From contig NZ_CP047898.1 of the NCBI RefSeq assembly GCF_009911795.1, positions 3,472,001 through 3,536,000 on the forward strand: a stretch of DNA of 64,000 nucleotides. Reading direction: 5' to 3'. The position numbers and the translations under genes are program-made. The notes under the pieces were generated by a model that searched no databases, was not told the DNA's origin, and saw only the letters and a program-made list of their open reading frames with translations. Position 1 is the first letter of the stretch. Every line of letters starts with the position of its first letter. This DNA is from Pseudarthrobacter psychrotolerans. Lineage in GTDB: Bacteria; Actinomycetota; Actinomycetes; Actinomycetales; Micrococcaceae. Below are positions 1-7,723 of this stretch, in pieces.

Positions 1-2
1 CG

Positions 3-680
3 CTGTTGCTTGAATACCTGGCTCCCGTCCTCATCGTGCTTTGGCTATGGGGAGCCGGCAGGAAGCGGCCACGTGCGTTGACCTTCGGCGGAACAGTGCT
101 GTCCCTCGGCGGCCTGATTCTTGTGCTGGACCTCACCGGAACGGTCAAGATCGACATTATCGGGGTCCTGTGGGGAGTGGCCGCCGCCGTCTGCCTTGCG
201 ATCTACTTCTTCATCACGGCCAAGGAGAACGATTCCCTGCCGCCCATCGTCCTGGCATCCGTCGGGTTGCTGGTGGGGGCCACCGTCATGTGGCTGGCGG
301 CCGCTACGGGGCTGCTTCCCATGGCCTTCAGTACCGCGGATACCAAGCTGGGCCCCTGGGTCACACCCTGGTGGATCTCCCTGGGCGGCCTGGTCATCCT
401 GGCAACAGTCCTGGCGTACGTTTCCGGCATTGTCGCGGCCCGCGCCCTTGGCTCCAAGGTTGCGTCCTTCGTCTCGCTGACCGAGGTGCTGTTCGCCGTG
501 ACCTGGGCCTGGCTGCTTCTGGGTGAGCTACCCGGTGCCATCCAACTCCTGGGCGGGGTCCTTATTGTCGGTGGGGTGGTTTTGGTCCGGCTGGACGAGC
601 TGCGCTCCGGCACCCGTGCAGCTACCGTCGGGACGCCCGCGCCGCTGGACCACGCGAACGACGTCGAACCCGTGCCCTGA
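3..680 (+). CDS. EamA/DMT-family transporter, 5' end outside window
   Basis: This is the C-terminal part of a drug/metabolite-transporter (EamA) family permease, an inner-membrane exporter of small metabolites; the substrate cannot be told. The reading frame is open to the left edge, so the true start lies outside the window and the TTG at 6 is not a convincing start. The visible part has about six or seven hydrophobic segments separated by short polar loops, as in the second EamA repeat (for example the stretch ending in EVLFAVTWAWLLLGE, typical of the last helices). The hydrophilic tail after about residue 205 is not conserved. A strong hairpin follows at 740-771. Confidence 0.85.
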   Translation: MLLEYLAPVLIVLWLWGAGRKRPRALTFGGTVLSLGGLILVLDLTGTVKIDIIGVLWGVAAAVCLAIYFFITAKENDSLPPIVLASVGLLVGATVMWLAAATGLLPMAFSTADTKLGPWVTPWWISLGGLVILATVLAYVSGIVAARALGSKVASFVSLTEVLFAVTWAWLLLGELPGAIQLLGGVLIVGGVVLVRLDELRSGTRAATVGTPAPLDHANDVEPVP

Positions 681-739
681 GTGCCGGCTGCCTTGCTCTG
701 AGGGGCAGGTGCCGCTGTGCCCCTGCTGTTAAATGCCGC

Positions 740-771
740 GGGGCCCGGACACTGTGTTGTGTCCGGGCCCC
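740..771. terminator. Bidirectional hairpin between convergent genes
   Basis: A perfect 13-base inverted repeat (GGGGCCCGGACAC and its complement) with a six-base loop sits between the convergent EamA and WXG100 genes. No long T run follows on either side, so it is a likely but not textbook intrinsic terminator serving both strands. Confidence 0.75.
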
Positions 772-789
772 GGTTTAGTGCGTCTGCGG

Positions 790-1053
790 TTAGCGTGAAG
801 CCTGGTCCTGCTCGTTGGCGTTCTTGGTGGCCTTCTGGCCGGCATCCTTCAGCGCCTGGATGACCTGGTTCAGGGCCGCGGTGTGCGTGCCTGACCATTC
901 GCCGCGGAAGTGGGTGGCGTCCGGGCCTTCCCAGTTGGTGCTGTCCAGCACGCGGGACAGGTTGGACCGCTGCTGCTCGATCTCGCCGGCACCGGCCTGC
1001 AGCTTGCTGCCAAGAGTCCTGAGCTGTTCTACATCTGCGCCCCAAATAGCCAT
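790..1053 (-). CDS. WXG100 family protein (ESAT-6-like)
   Basis: An 87-residue, mostly helical protein carrying the central W-x-G turn (NWEGPDATHF, about residues 44-53) that defines the WXG100 superfamily. Such proteins form helical-hairpin dimers and are exported by type VII (ESX) systems. The ATG at 1053 is chosen because GAGGAG lies six bases upstream; a longer frame from 1128 lacks such a site and would add a non-conserved acidic leader. No EccC-type ATPase or other ESX component is in the window, so this is an isolated substrate-type gene. Function beyond family membership is unknown. Confidence 0.85.
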   Translation of the reverse strand: MAIWGADVEQLRTLGSKLQAGAGEIEQQRSNLSRVLDSTNWEGPDATHFRGEWSGTHTAALNQVIQALKDAGQKATKNANEQDQASR

Positions 1054-1307
1054 CAGTTTCTCCTCGTTGTCTTGGATCCGATCCAGATCGGCATCCCCAG
1101 TGGCCCCCGGTTCATCCGGAAGATCCATTACCTAGAACCTATCCCGGCCCCAAAACACTGTCGATGGGCACCGCTGCCCATGCGGAACAGCATCTCGGTG
1201 GTTGAGCCCGTTGAATCTCGACAAGCCGGTCACCGGCGTTGAAAGACGAGCCCGATCACCGGCGGGCGGGGGTCGATCCGAGGCGTTCCAGAGCCTAGCA
1301 TGGCTGT

Positions 1308-1580
1308 ATGTGCCGGAATATCCGAACCCTCCACAATTACGAACCGCATGCCACCTCCGAGGAAGTGCATGCCGCCGCGCTGCAGTATGTGCGCAAGGTC
1401 AGCGGCAGCACCAAGCCGGCCAAGGCCAACGAAGACGCCTTCGAAGCGGCGGTACACGAGATCGCCCACATCACTCAACACCTGCTGGACTCGCTGGTCA
1501 CCCACGCTCCCGCCAAACACCGGGACGAAGAGGCCGCGAAGGCGAGGGCCCGCGCGGCCGTGCGCTTCGGCACCGCCTGA
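1308..1580 (+). CDS. DUF2277 domain protein
   Basis: A 90-residue protein recognised by its N-terminus (MCRNIRTLHNYEPHAT followed by AALQYVRKVSG), the hallmark of the DUF2277 family of small actinobacterial and proteobacterial proteins. The family has no established function. The whole family length is present and the start methionine belongs to the conserved block, so the start is secure. It converges on copA, leaving only four bases between the two stop codons. Confidence 0.9.
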   Translation: MCRNIRTLHNYEPHATSEEVHAAALQYVRKVSGSTKPAKANEDAFEAAVHEIAHITQHLLDSLVTHAPAKHRDEEAAKARARAAVRFGTA

Positions 1581-1584
1581 GGAC

Positions 1585-4026
1585 CTACTTGCCGAAGCTC
1601 CGCAGCCGGAGCGAGTTGGCCACCACCAGGACGGAACTCGCCGCCATCGCGGCACCGGCAATCATCGGGTTCAAAAGGCCCAGGGCGGCCACAGGAATGC
1701 CGATGGCGTTATAGAAAAACGCCCAGAACAGGTTGGTCTTGATGATGGCCAGTGTCCGCCGGGACAATTCGATGGCCTGGGCCACCTGTCCCAGGTCATT
1801 GCCCATAACGGTGAGGTCCGCCGCCTCGATGGCCACATCCGTACCGGATCCCATGGCGATGCCCAGGTCGGCCTGCGCCAGCGCGGCGGCGTCATTCACG
1901 CCGTCGCCGGCCATCGCCACAATCGCCCCGCCCGCCTGGAGCCGACGGACGGCGTCCACCTTCCCGGCAGGCAGAACACCTGCGTAAACATCGTCAGGGG
2001 AAATGCCGACGGCGGCAGCAACCTGCGTGGCCACCGCGGCGTTGTCCCCGGTCAGCAGAATGGGGCGCAGCCCGAGCTTCTTCAGCTTTGCCACAGCGTC
2101 CGCGGACCCGGGCTTCACGGTGTCGCGGAGACTGATGATTCCGGCAGGCGTGCCGTCCACCGCCACCCAGATGGCCGTGGCACCGGTGGCTTCCGCGTCA
2201 GCCAGCGCCTCCAGCTGCGCGCCGGAAGGGCGGACGCCGTTCTCCGTGAGCCAGGCGGTGCGGCCCGCCAGGATCACGTGCCCTTCAGTGGTTCCCACCA
2301 CTCCGCCGCCGGGTGCCGAACGGAAGTGTTCGACGGCGGGGAGCCGCCCGCCGTCGTCGTGCCCGGTTTGAGCCTCACCAGCCGCGGCCGCGATGGCGTG
2401 GGCGATCGGGTGCTCCGATGCCGCCTCGACGGCGCCGGCGAGCCGCTGGACGTCCTTGCCCTCGTAGCCGTCAAACGCGAGAGTGTTGCCCACGGCGAGT
2501 TTTCCGGTGGTGACGGTGCCGGTCTTGTCGAGCAGGATGGTGTCCACGGTGCGGGTGTCTTCGAGGACCTGCGGGCCTTTGATCAGGATGCCCAGCTGGG
2601 CTCCCCGGCCGGTTCCGGTGAGCAGTCCCACGGGAGTGGCGAGCCCCAGGGCGCACGGGCAAGCGATGACCAGGACGGTCACTGCGGCGGTAAAAGCGGC
2701 CCTGAGCTCGGCAGGCTCAATCACCGGTCCGCTGAACGCGAGCCACAGCGCAAACGTGAGCACGGCGAGGGCAAGAACTATGGGGACAAAGACGGCGCTG
2801 ATCCGGTCGGCGAGGCGCGCAATGGGGGCCTTGCCCGTTTGCGCCTGCGAGACCAGCCGGGCCATCTGTGCGAGCGTGGTTTCGGAGCCCACGCGGGTGG
2901 CCCGGACCAGCAGCCGGCCGGAAGTGTTGATGGTGGCGCCGGTGACTTTGCTCCCGGGCTCCACCTCCAGCGGGACGGATTCGCCGGTCAGCAGGGACGC
3001 GTCAACAGCTGAAATCCCGTCGATCACCTCTCCGTCCGTGGCGATCTTCTCGCCGGGGCGGACCACCACGACATCTCCTACGCGGAGCTGATCGGCCGGG
3101 ACCATATGCTCGACGCCGTGGTGAAGGATGGTGGCGTCCTTGGCGCCAAGGTTCAGCAACGCCCTGAGGGCGTCGCCGGCCTTCTGCTTGGCGTTGGCTT
3201 CGAGGAACCGGCCCAGGAGCAGGAACGTGGTGACCACGGCGGCCACTTCGAAGTACAGCCCGCCGCTTTCCATGCCCTCCATGGCCGGGTGTTCGGTCAT
3301 GCGGGGATCCGCGGCGAGTTGCCACACGCTGAACAGGTAGGCGGCAGCGACGCCAATAGAAACGAGCGTGTCCATAGTGGACGCCAGGTGGCGGGCATTG
3401 ACGGCCGCAGCGCGATGGAACGGCCACGCCGCCCAGCTGACCACCGGAAGCGCCAGGGCCCCGGCCACCCAACCCCAGTTGGGAAACTGCAGTGCCGGAA
3501 CCATCGAAACCGCGAGGACTGGGATGGTGAGCACCGCGGCGAGGATCAGCCTTGGTCTCAGCTGCGCGGCTGCACCGCCGTGGGTCATGTGGTCACCAGG
3601 CGCGGCGCCCTCGGCGCCGCCTTGTTGCAGGTTGTCACCAGGCGCGGCACCGTCGGAGACATGCTCTGCATGCTCGCTCGTGCCTCGCTTAGACGCATGC
3701 TGCCGCATGCCCCCGACGTCGCCGCTTGCGGGCGGCACGTCGAGTGCGTCGGTGCCGGGGCTGGCACTTTGGCTTGGATAGCGCGGGAGCCGGACTGTGG
3801 CCTTGTAGCCCGTTTCGTTGACTGTGTCCACAATCTGCTGGTCCGTGATGCCGGCAGGGACAGTGACGTGGGCCGATTCCAGCGGGAGGTTAACGGAGGC
3901 TTCGACGCCGTCGAGCTTGCCCAGTTTCTTTTCCACGCGGTTCACGCAGGAGGCGCAGGTCATGCCCTCAATATCCAGTTCAACCACCCGGCTTTGAGGG
4001 TGGTGACGGAGATGGTCTGTACTCAT
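1585..4026 (-). CDS. copA: Copper-translocating P1B-type ATPase
   Basis: An 813-residue membrane ATPase that pumps monovalent copper out of the cytoplasm. It has an N-terminal heavy-metal-associated domain with the copper site GMTCASC (Cys24, Cys27), the actuator TGES loop (347-350), the transmembrane metal site CPC (456-458) and the phosphorylation loop DKTGT (500-504), followed by the HP locus (SEHPIAHA) and the hinge GDGVND. The linker at about 92-155 is unusual: it is hydrophilic, rich in His and Met, and contains two copies of GAAPGD. It is the last gene of csoR-copZ-copA, 24 bases after copZ, so CsoR derepression by copper is expected. Confidence 0.95.
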   Translation of the reverse strand: MSTDHLRHHPQSRVVELDIEGMTCASCVNRVEKKLGKLDGVEASVNLPLESAHVTVPAGITDQQIVDTVNETGYKATVRLPRYPSQSASPGTDALDVPPASGDVGGMRQHASKRGTSEHAEHVSDGAAPGDNLQQGGAEGAAPGDHMTHGGAAAQLRPRLILAAVLTIPVLAVSMVPALQFPNWGWVAGALALPVVSWAAWPFHRAAAVNARHLASTMDTLVSIGVAAAYLFSVWQLAADPRMTEHPAMEGMESGGLYFEVAAVVTTFLLLGRFLEANAKQKAGDALRALLNLGAKDATILHHGVEHMVPADQLRVGDVVVVRPGEKIATDGEVIDGISAVDASLLTGESVPLEVEPGSKVTGATINTSGRLLVRATRVGSETTLAQMARLVSQAQTGKAPIARLADRISAVFVPIVLALAVLTFALWLAFSGPVIEPAELRAAFTAAVTVLVIACPCALGLATPVGLLTGTGRGAQLGILIKGPQVLEDTRTVDTILLDKTGTVTTGKLAVGNTLAFDGYEGKDVQRLAGAVEAASEHPIAHAIAAAAGEAQTGHDDGGRLPAVEHFRSAPGGGVVGTTEGHVILAGRTAWLTENGVRPSGAQLEALADAEATGATAIWVAVDGTPAGIISLRDTVKPGSADAVAKLKKLGLRPILLTGDNAAVATQVAAAVGISPDDVYAGVLPAGKVDAVRRLQAGGAIVAMAGDGVNDAAALAQADLGIAMGSGTDVAIEAADLTVMGNDLGQVAQAIELSRRTLAIIKTNLFWAFFYNAIGIPVAALGLLNPMIAGAAMAASSVLVVANSLRLRSFGK

Positions 4027-4050
4027 GTGGGATCCCCCGATCGGACAGCG

Positions 4051-4281
4051 TTACGCGTCGTTGGCAACAACGAGGTAGCCGGCTTCGGCTACCGCTTCGC
4101 CGATCTCGGACGGCGACAATTCCTGGGTTGAGGTGATGGTGACGGTGGAAATGCCGCCGGGGTTGAGTTCGACGTCGACCGTTTCAACCCCGGCGAGCGA
4201 TTCGATTTCCTCGCTGACAGACGAAATGCAATGGCCGCAGGTCATGCCGGACACGTTGACGGTGGTGGAGGTGGTGCTCAT
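4051..4281 (-). CDS. copZ: Copper chaperone, heavy-metal-associated domain
   Basis: A 76-residue single-domain HMA protein with the metal site GMTCGHC near residue 15. The family binds Cu(I) in the cytosol and delivers it to CopA. The ATG at 4281 has AAGGAG six bases upstream and gives the normal chaperone length; the longer frame to 4440 overlaps the csoR end and is not needed. It lies between csoR and copA on the same strand, as expected for a three-gene copper-efflux operon. Confidence 0.93.
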   Translation of the reverse strand: MSTTSTTVNVSGMTCGHCISSVSEEIESLAGVETVDVELNPGGISTVTITSTQELSPSEIGEAVAEAGYLVVANDA

Positions 4282-4345
4282 GGCTGGCTCCTTGAAAGGG
4301 GGCCGGCGGTGGCCGGCCGTAAATGGATGGTCAGTGGCAGGGTGG

Positions 4346-4693
4346 TCAGCGCAGGAGGCGGCTGATGGCCTCTGTAGCTTCCTTGACCTTGATGTCGATG
4401 GCTTCAGCGCGAAGGGCGGGATCGGGTTCCCCGGCGGCACCCACCACGCAGTGGCCGATGTGCTCTTCCACGAGTCCCAGGCTCACAGCATGAAGGGCTT
4501 TGGTGACAGCGGAGACCTGGGTCAGGATGTCGATGCAGTATTTGTCCTCATCCACCATCCGGGCGATGCCGCGGACCTGGCCCTCGATGCGCTTGAGCCT
4601 GCGCAGGTATGCCTCTTTGTTCGCGGTGTAGCCATGCGGAGGCGCCGGGGCAGTGCCGGCATGTGTGGTCAAGGTTTCCTGCAAAGGTTCCAT
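4346..4693 (-). CDS. csoR: CsoR-family copper-sensing repressor
   Basis: A 115-residue all-helical regulator of the CsoR/RcnR family. The copper ligands of the family are present with the right spacing: Cys53, His78 and Cys82 (25 and 4 residues apart, as in Mycobacterium CsoR), inside the typical RRLKRIEGQVRGI and YCIDILTQ blocks. Apo-CsoR represses; Cu(I) binding releases DNA. It heads the copZ-copA operon and sits about ten bases from two palindromes (4703-4742) resembling known CsoR operators, so autoregulation is likely. Confidence 0.95.
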   Translation of the reverse strand: MEPLQETLTTHAGTAPAPPHGYTANKEAYLRRLKRIEGQVRGIARMVDEDKYCIDILTQVSAVTKALHAVSLGLVEEHIGHCVVGAAGEPDPALRAEAIDIKVKEATEAISRLLR

Positions 4694-4702
4694 GCTGTCA
4701 AC

Positions 4703-4742
4703 ATATACCCGGTGGGGTATATGGCAAGTACCCCTAGGGGTA
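4703..4742. promoter_or_regulatory. Two CsoR-like operator palindromes
   Basis: Immediately upstream of csoR are ATATACCC-4-GGGTATAT (4703-4722) and the perfect palindrome TACCCCTAGGGGTA (4729-4742). Both match the G-tract-containing, AT-flanked dyads known for CsoR boxes. Their centres are about 23 bases apart, roughly two helical turns, so two CsoR tetramers could bind the same face. The placement over the csoR promoter is inferred; no clear -35/-10 pair was assigned. Confidence 0.8.
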
Positions 4743-4805
4743 TCCTAACCAGGGAGGCGCTCCACGAACGAGGGGTAGGCGCGGGTTGCGGGAGAGCACA
4801 AAAAA

Positions 4806-4843
4806 GCTCCGGAGTGCGTTATTGGGGATACGCACTCCGGAGC
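4806..4843 (-). terminator. Intrinsic terminator, minus strand
   Basis: A perfect 14-base inverted repeat (GCTCCGGAGTGCGT and its complement) with a ten-base loop is preceded on the plus strand by an A-run. Read on the minus strand this is a hairpin followed by U residues, a textbook terminator. It would end the universal-stress transcript that stops at 5009. Apart from it and the CsoR boxes, nothing else is visible between 4694 and 5008. Confidence 0.85.
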
Positions 4844-5008
4844 AGCATTTGGGCAGACACACTGGCCGCTGCGGCCGGATCGTTCTGCTTGAATTAGCTT
4901 ACGTGCCGGTACGGCCGTCCGCTACCACCTCGAATAACTACTTTCGCTTTATTATTTCGGTCACCCGAAAACCGCCCCGGATGGGCGAGGCGACGCGTTC
5001 AGGCCGGC

Positions 5009-5527
5009 TCAGGCTTCGTCCTGATGCGCCGGTCTCCGGTAAGGAACCACCAGCACCGGCCGGCTTTGATGATGCGTCAGCCAGAGTCCCACTGATCCGT
5101 TGAGCAGTTCGGAGATCCGGTGCGTCAGGCCCCGCTCCGACGTTCCCACGATGATCATGGGGGAGTTGCTTTCCGCGGCGAGCCGGGCGAGGGCGCGGCC
5201 CGGATCCCCCGCAAGGGTCCGCAATGTCCAGTCCATGGGGGTGCCGGACGCCGCGGCGTCGCCCACCGCTTCCGCGATCACCGCCTTGAGTTCCGTGGTG
5301 ACGGAGCGGATGTCGTCGTCGTCCTTGTCCGGGTGCAGCGACAGCCGGTGCGCGGACCTGGTCGGATCCCATTCCACCAGGTAGCTGGCCTCGTCAACGA
5401 AGGCACACAGCAACGGCGCTCCGAGTTTGGCCGCCAGGGATGTGGCGGTCTTTAGCACCTCCGGATGCTGCTGGGGCAGCACGCCGACCAGCAACGGAGG
5501 CGGGCCACTGAACCGTTCGGAACTCAT
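5009..5527 (-). CDS. Universal stress protein (UspA domain)
   Basis: A single UspA-type nucleotide-binding fold of about 172 residues. The C-terminal ATP-site signature is visible (VGTSERGLTHRISELLNGSVG region: Gly, small residues and a GS pair before the last strand PVLVVPY). An acidic insertion (DKDDDD) lies mid-protein. The ATG at 5527 (MSSERFSG) is preferred over a GTG at 5548, but neither has a strong ribosome site, so the N-terminus is uncertain by seven residues. It is transcribed away from the sortase gene, with its own terminator downstream. The specific stress role is unknown. Confidence 0.85.
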   Translation of the reverse strand: MSSERFSGPPPLLVGVLPQQHPEVLKTATSLAAKLGAPLLCAFVDEASYLVEWDPTRSAHRLSLHPDKDDDDIRSVTTELKAVIAEAVGDAAASGTPMDWTLRTLAGDPGRALARLAAESNSPMIIVGTSERGLTHRISELLNGSVGLWLTHHQSRPVLVVPYRRPAHQDEA

Positions 5528-5587
5528 AGGACCATTCTGTTCCTGCACGTACCGCTTGAACAGGGGGCCGCCGGCGCGCGGACGCTG

Positions 5588-6322
5588 TCAGCCGGCAGCC
5601 GGCGACGCCGAGACCACCACGTTTTTCCCCCACGGGTCTTCCGTGTAGCAGCTGATCAGGACCACACGACTGGGCACCATGTCCCAGATGGGGCTGTCCT
5701 TGAGGCTGTCCTTGAGGTAGGTGGTCACACTGTCCACGCGGTACGGGATGGTGCCGGTTTCCGTGACGACGTCGAACGTATCGCCAACCACGGCAGCGGA
5801 GCTGAGGTGGTTGAACGGGGCGTCCCGCCCCTCCCAGCTGTGACCGATGATGTACGTGGTGTTGCCCGAGCCGTTGCCCGGAGTCCCGAACGGCGTCAGC
5901 CAATACCCGTCCATGGTGGTGGGCGGCACGATCGTCTGGCTTTCGACGGCGCTGCTGTCCGGCGCCAGCGGATGCACGGCCGAGTCCATCGCAGCTTTCG
6001 GATAAACGATCCGCTGCGGGGCCGAAGCCTCCGGGAGGACCGGCCCGCTGGCCACGGGTGCCGCTGCAGCTGGCACGGATGCAGACGGTGCGGCCGGAAG
6101 GCCCGAAACGGCCAGGGGCAACGGCAGTTGGATCGACGAGGTTCCGGAAGAGTAGTCTGCAGTGATTGTTCCCGGTGCTGCGGCCCCATGCTGGTCCAGC
6201 AGCGGTCCACCGAACGTGAAGGACAGGAAGCCCAGGACACCGCAGGCCAGGATGGCGATGTCTCCGCGGTTCAAGCCGCGGGGCCGTTTCGGCACTTCGT
6301 GCCGTCCGGTTTGCTTTGCCAC
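5588..6322 (-). CDS. Class F-like sortase
   Basis: A 244-residue membrane-anchored transpeptidase. An N-terminal transmembrane helix follows basic residues (about 22-40), then a Pro/Ala-rich linker to about residue 120 and the sortase barrel with the catalytic His in IIGHSWEG and the catalytic Cys in LISCYTED. After the Cys no arginine is seen: the usual Arg position reads WGKNVVVSA, so the third catalytic residue is absent or replaced. The GTG at 6322 has GGAGGA five to seven bases upstream. The upstream neighbour on the same strand is a secreted repeat protein with a C-terminal helix and RRR tail, its probable substrate. Confidence 0.85.
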   Translation of the reverse strand: MAKQTGRHEVPKRPRGLNRGDIAILACGVLGFLSFTFGGPLLDQHGAAAPGTITADYSSGTSSIQLPLPLAVSGLPAAPSASVPAAAAPVASGPVLPEASAPQRIVYPKAAMDSAVHPLAPDSSAVESQTIVPPTTMDGYWLTPFGTPGNGSGNTTYIIGHSWEGRDAPFNHLSSAAVVGDTFDVVTETGTIPYRVDSVTTYLKDSLKDSPIWDMVPSRVVLISCYTEDPWGKNVVVSASPAAG

Positions 6323-6359
6323 GATGCTCCTCCGGCCATGGAAAGTGTCCTTACAGGAA

Positions 6360-6390
6360 GGGCGCCCCGCCTTGAGTTGGCGGGGCGCCC
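6360..6390 (-). terminator. Hairpin between surface protein and sortase genes
   Basis: A perfect 12-base stem (GGGCGCCCCGCC and its complement) with a seven-base loop lies between the surface-protein stop and the sortase start. It may end the surface-protein transcript or lower read-through into the sortase. No T run follows. Confidence 0.65.
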
Positions 6391-6423
6391 TGCTTGTCAG
6401 CTCGGCCCAGTCCGAGCTGGGGC

Positions 6424-7129
6424 CTAGTCTGCCTTTGGTTCCAGGGACCTGCGGCGTACGGCCACCAGTGCACCGGCGCCGAGCATCACGCCCAGGCCCG
6501 CGAGCCAGGTAGGAGCACTCTCAGCCCCGCCCACCGCGGTCTGCGCGTTGAAGCCCTGGTTGGTGCCCTGGCTGACAGCCACTGCCCCGGTGCCGGCTGG
6601 CGCCTGGACGGTCGCCGGTGCGGCGGGGGTCTGCACCGTGGGGGTGACTGTTGTGACCGGCGTCTGGACAACGACCGCTGACTCCTCCACCGGCGTCTTC
6701 ACCACGGCCGGCGGGACCACCACGGGTTCTTCTACGGGTGGGACGACGACGACGGGTGGGTCGACTACGACGACGGGTGGGTCGACTACGACGACGGGTG
6801 GGTCGACTACGACGACGGGTGGGTCGACAGGCGGGTAGACCGGAGGTTCTTCACCCGGAGGCAGCGGGGCACAGTTGGCGATGTAGGTTATCTTTCCCGC
6901 GTTCGTCCAGTTCAGCCCCCTGGTATGGACGTGTTCGGCGGAATGATGTCGGAGGGATGCCCGCCGTGGCCGTTCAGGCCGTTCACATTGAATTGAATTG
7001 CTTCCCAGCCCGTTCCGGTTTGTGCGCCGTCGTGGCAGACGATGACCATATTAGGAGCAGCCACGGCTGGTGCTGTCAGACTGATCAGCCCCAGCCCCAT
7101 GACCCCAGTGTTGCTAAGGTACGTTTCAT
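6424..7129 (-). pseudogene. Secreted repeat protein, likely sortase substrate; two frameshifts
   Basis: Reading from an ATG at 7129 (GGGAG seven bases upstream) and adding one base in each of two G runs (plus-strand C4 at 7103-7106 and C5 at 6916-6920) gives about 235 residues. It comprises a signal peptide (MKRTLATLG then VMGLGLISLTAPAVAA), an extracellular domain with the VCH...GHGGHPSDIIPP pattern seen in actinobacterial surface proteins, four PPVVVVD-type repeats, a Thr/Val/Pro-rich stalk, and a C-terminal hydrophobic helix with RRR. There is no LPxTG; the nearest candidate before the helix is NAQTAVGG. The sequence as given cannot encode it in one frame. The two losses look like homopolymer errors, but phase-variable decay is possible. 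Confidence 0.8.
6736..6828. repeat. 21-bp tandem repeat, about four units
   Basis: The unit GGGTGGGTCGACTACGACGAC recurs head to tail with the first copy diverged. On the minus strand it encodes the heptapeptide PPVVVVD of the surface protein stalk. Because the unit is a multiple of three, slippage would change stalk length without breaking the frame. Confidence 0.9.
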
Positions 7130-7347
7130 TGTTTTCTCCCCAGATTGTCTGAAACGGACCATGATGAGGGGGAGTAGCGGTGACTCTGAGTGCCCCAGCA
7201 GCACGGTCAGCTTGCTTGTCTGTTCAGGCTAGGGGCGGCGGACGGGTGCGGTCGCGGGTAGCAGGTACTCGTCTTTTTGCCCCATTGACCTGCGGCGATA
7301 CCTGCGTGTACGCGGAAACGGGAGCCCCTACTGGAGTGTTGCCACCC

Positions 7348-7376
7348 TTGAACGTGGACAGGGCGGCGCCTAACGT
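7348..7376 (+). promoter_or_regulatory. Sigma-70-like promoter
   Basis: TTGAAC (7348-7353) and TAACGT (7371-7376) are separated by exactly 17 bases and lie about 20 bases before the small gene that starts near 7396. A transcript from here would have a very short leader. Nothing else is recognisable between 7130 and 7395. Confidence 0.5.
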
Positions 7377-7395
7377 TGAAGCATACGAAAGGTGC

Positions 7396-7605
7396 GTGAC
7401 CGACATGGAAATCTACATGTGGTGGCTGGATCTGAACCTGCCAACCAAGGAATGGCTGCGGGAAAACCTCCGTGCGGCGGAACTGCCGCTGCCGGTGCTG
7501 CAGGGCATCGCCGAAGCCGGCGGCCCGCATCCGGGTACCCCGGTGGCTGTCCTCACCGAAGCCGACTGGGACTTCATCGAGACGCAGTCCGAATTCGTCG
7601 ACTGA
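7396..7605 (+). CDS. Small protein of unknown function
   Basis: A small acidic protein of 66-69 residues (MEIYMWWLDLNLPTKEWL..., ending ETQSEFVD) that I do not recognise. It has a tryptophan-rich start and a predicted helical middle, and no signal peptide or metal motif. The start could be GTG 7396 or ATG 7405; a GAAAGG box at 7387-7392 is slightly too near the first and slightly too far from the second. A promoter-like pair just upstream and G/C-biased third positions support a real gene. The larger frame from 7180 is not supported. Confidence 0.55.
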   Translation: MTDMEIYMWWLDLNLPTKEWLRENLRAAELPLPVLQGIAEAGGPHPGTPVAVLTEADWDFIETQSEFVD

Positions 7606-7723
7606 CGGGGCGCCGCCGGCACGGCCCATGAGTCCAGTCCGCGCCGGACCAATCCACTAGCCCGAGTCCACAAAGCGAAGAAAAGCGTTGCGGCCCTCCG
7701 GTCGTGGTGGTTGCATGGGGTGC

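Noticed and set aside
4786..5103. Plus-strand ORF of 105 codons before the universal stress gene
   Set aside because: It crosses a perfect terminator hairpin, has an Arg/Pro-rich shadow composition and no ribosome site.
6736..6828. Tandem repeat considered as a CRISPR array
   Set aside because: The repeats are contiguous 21-base units without spacers and encode a protein stalk.
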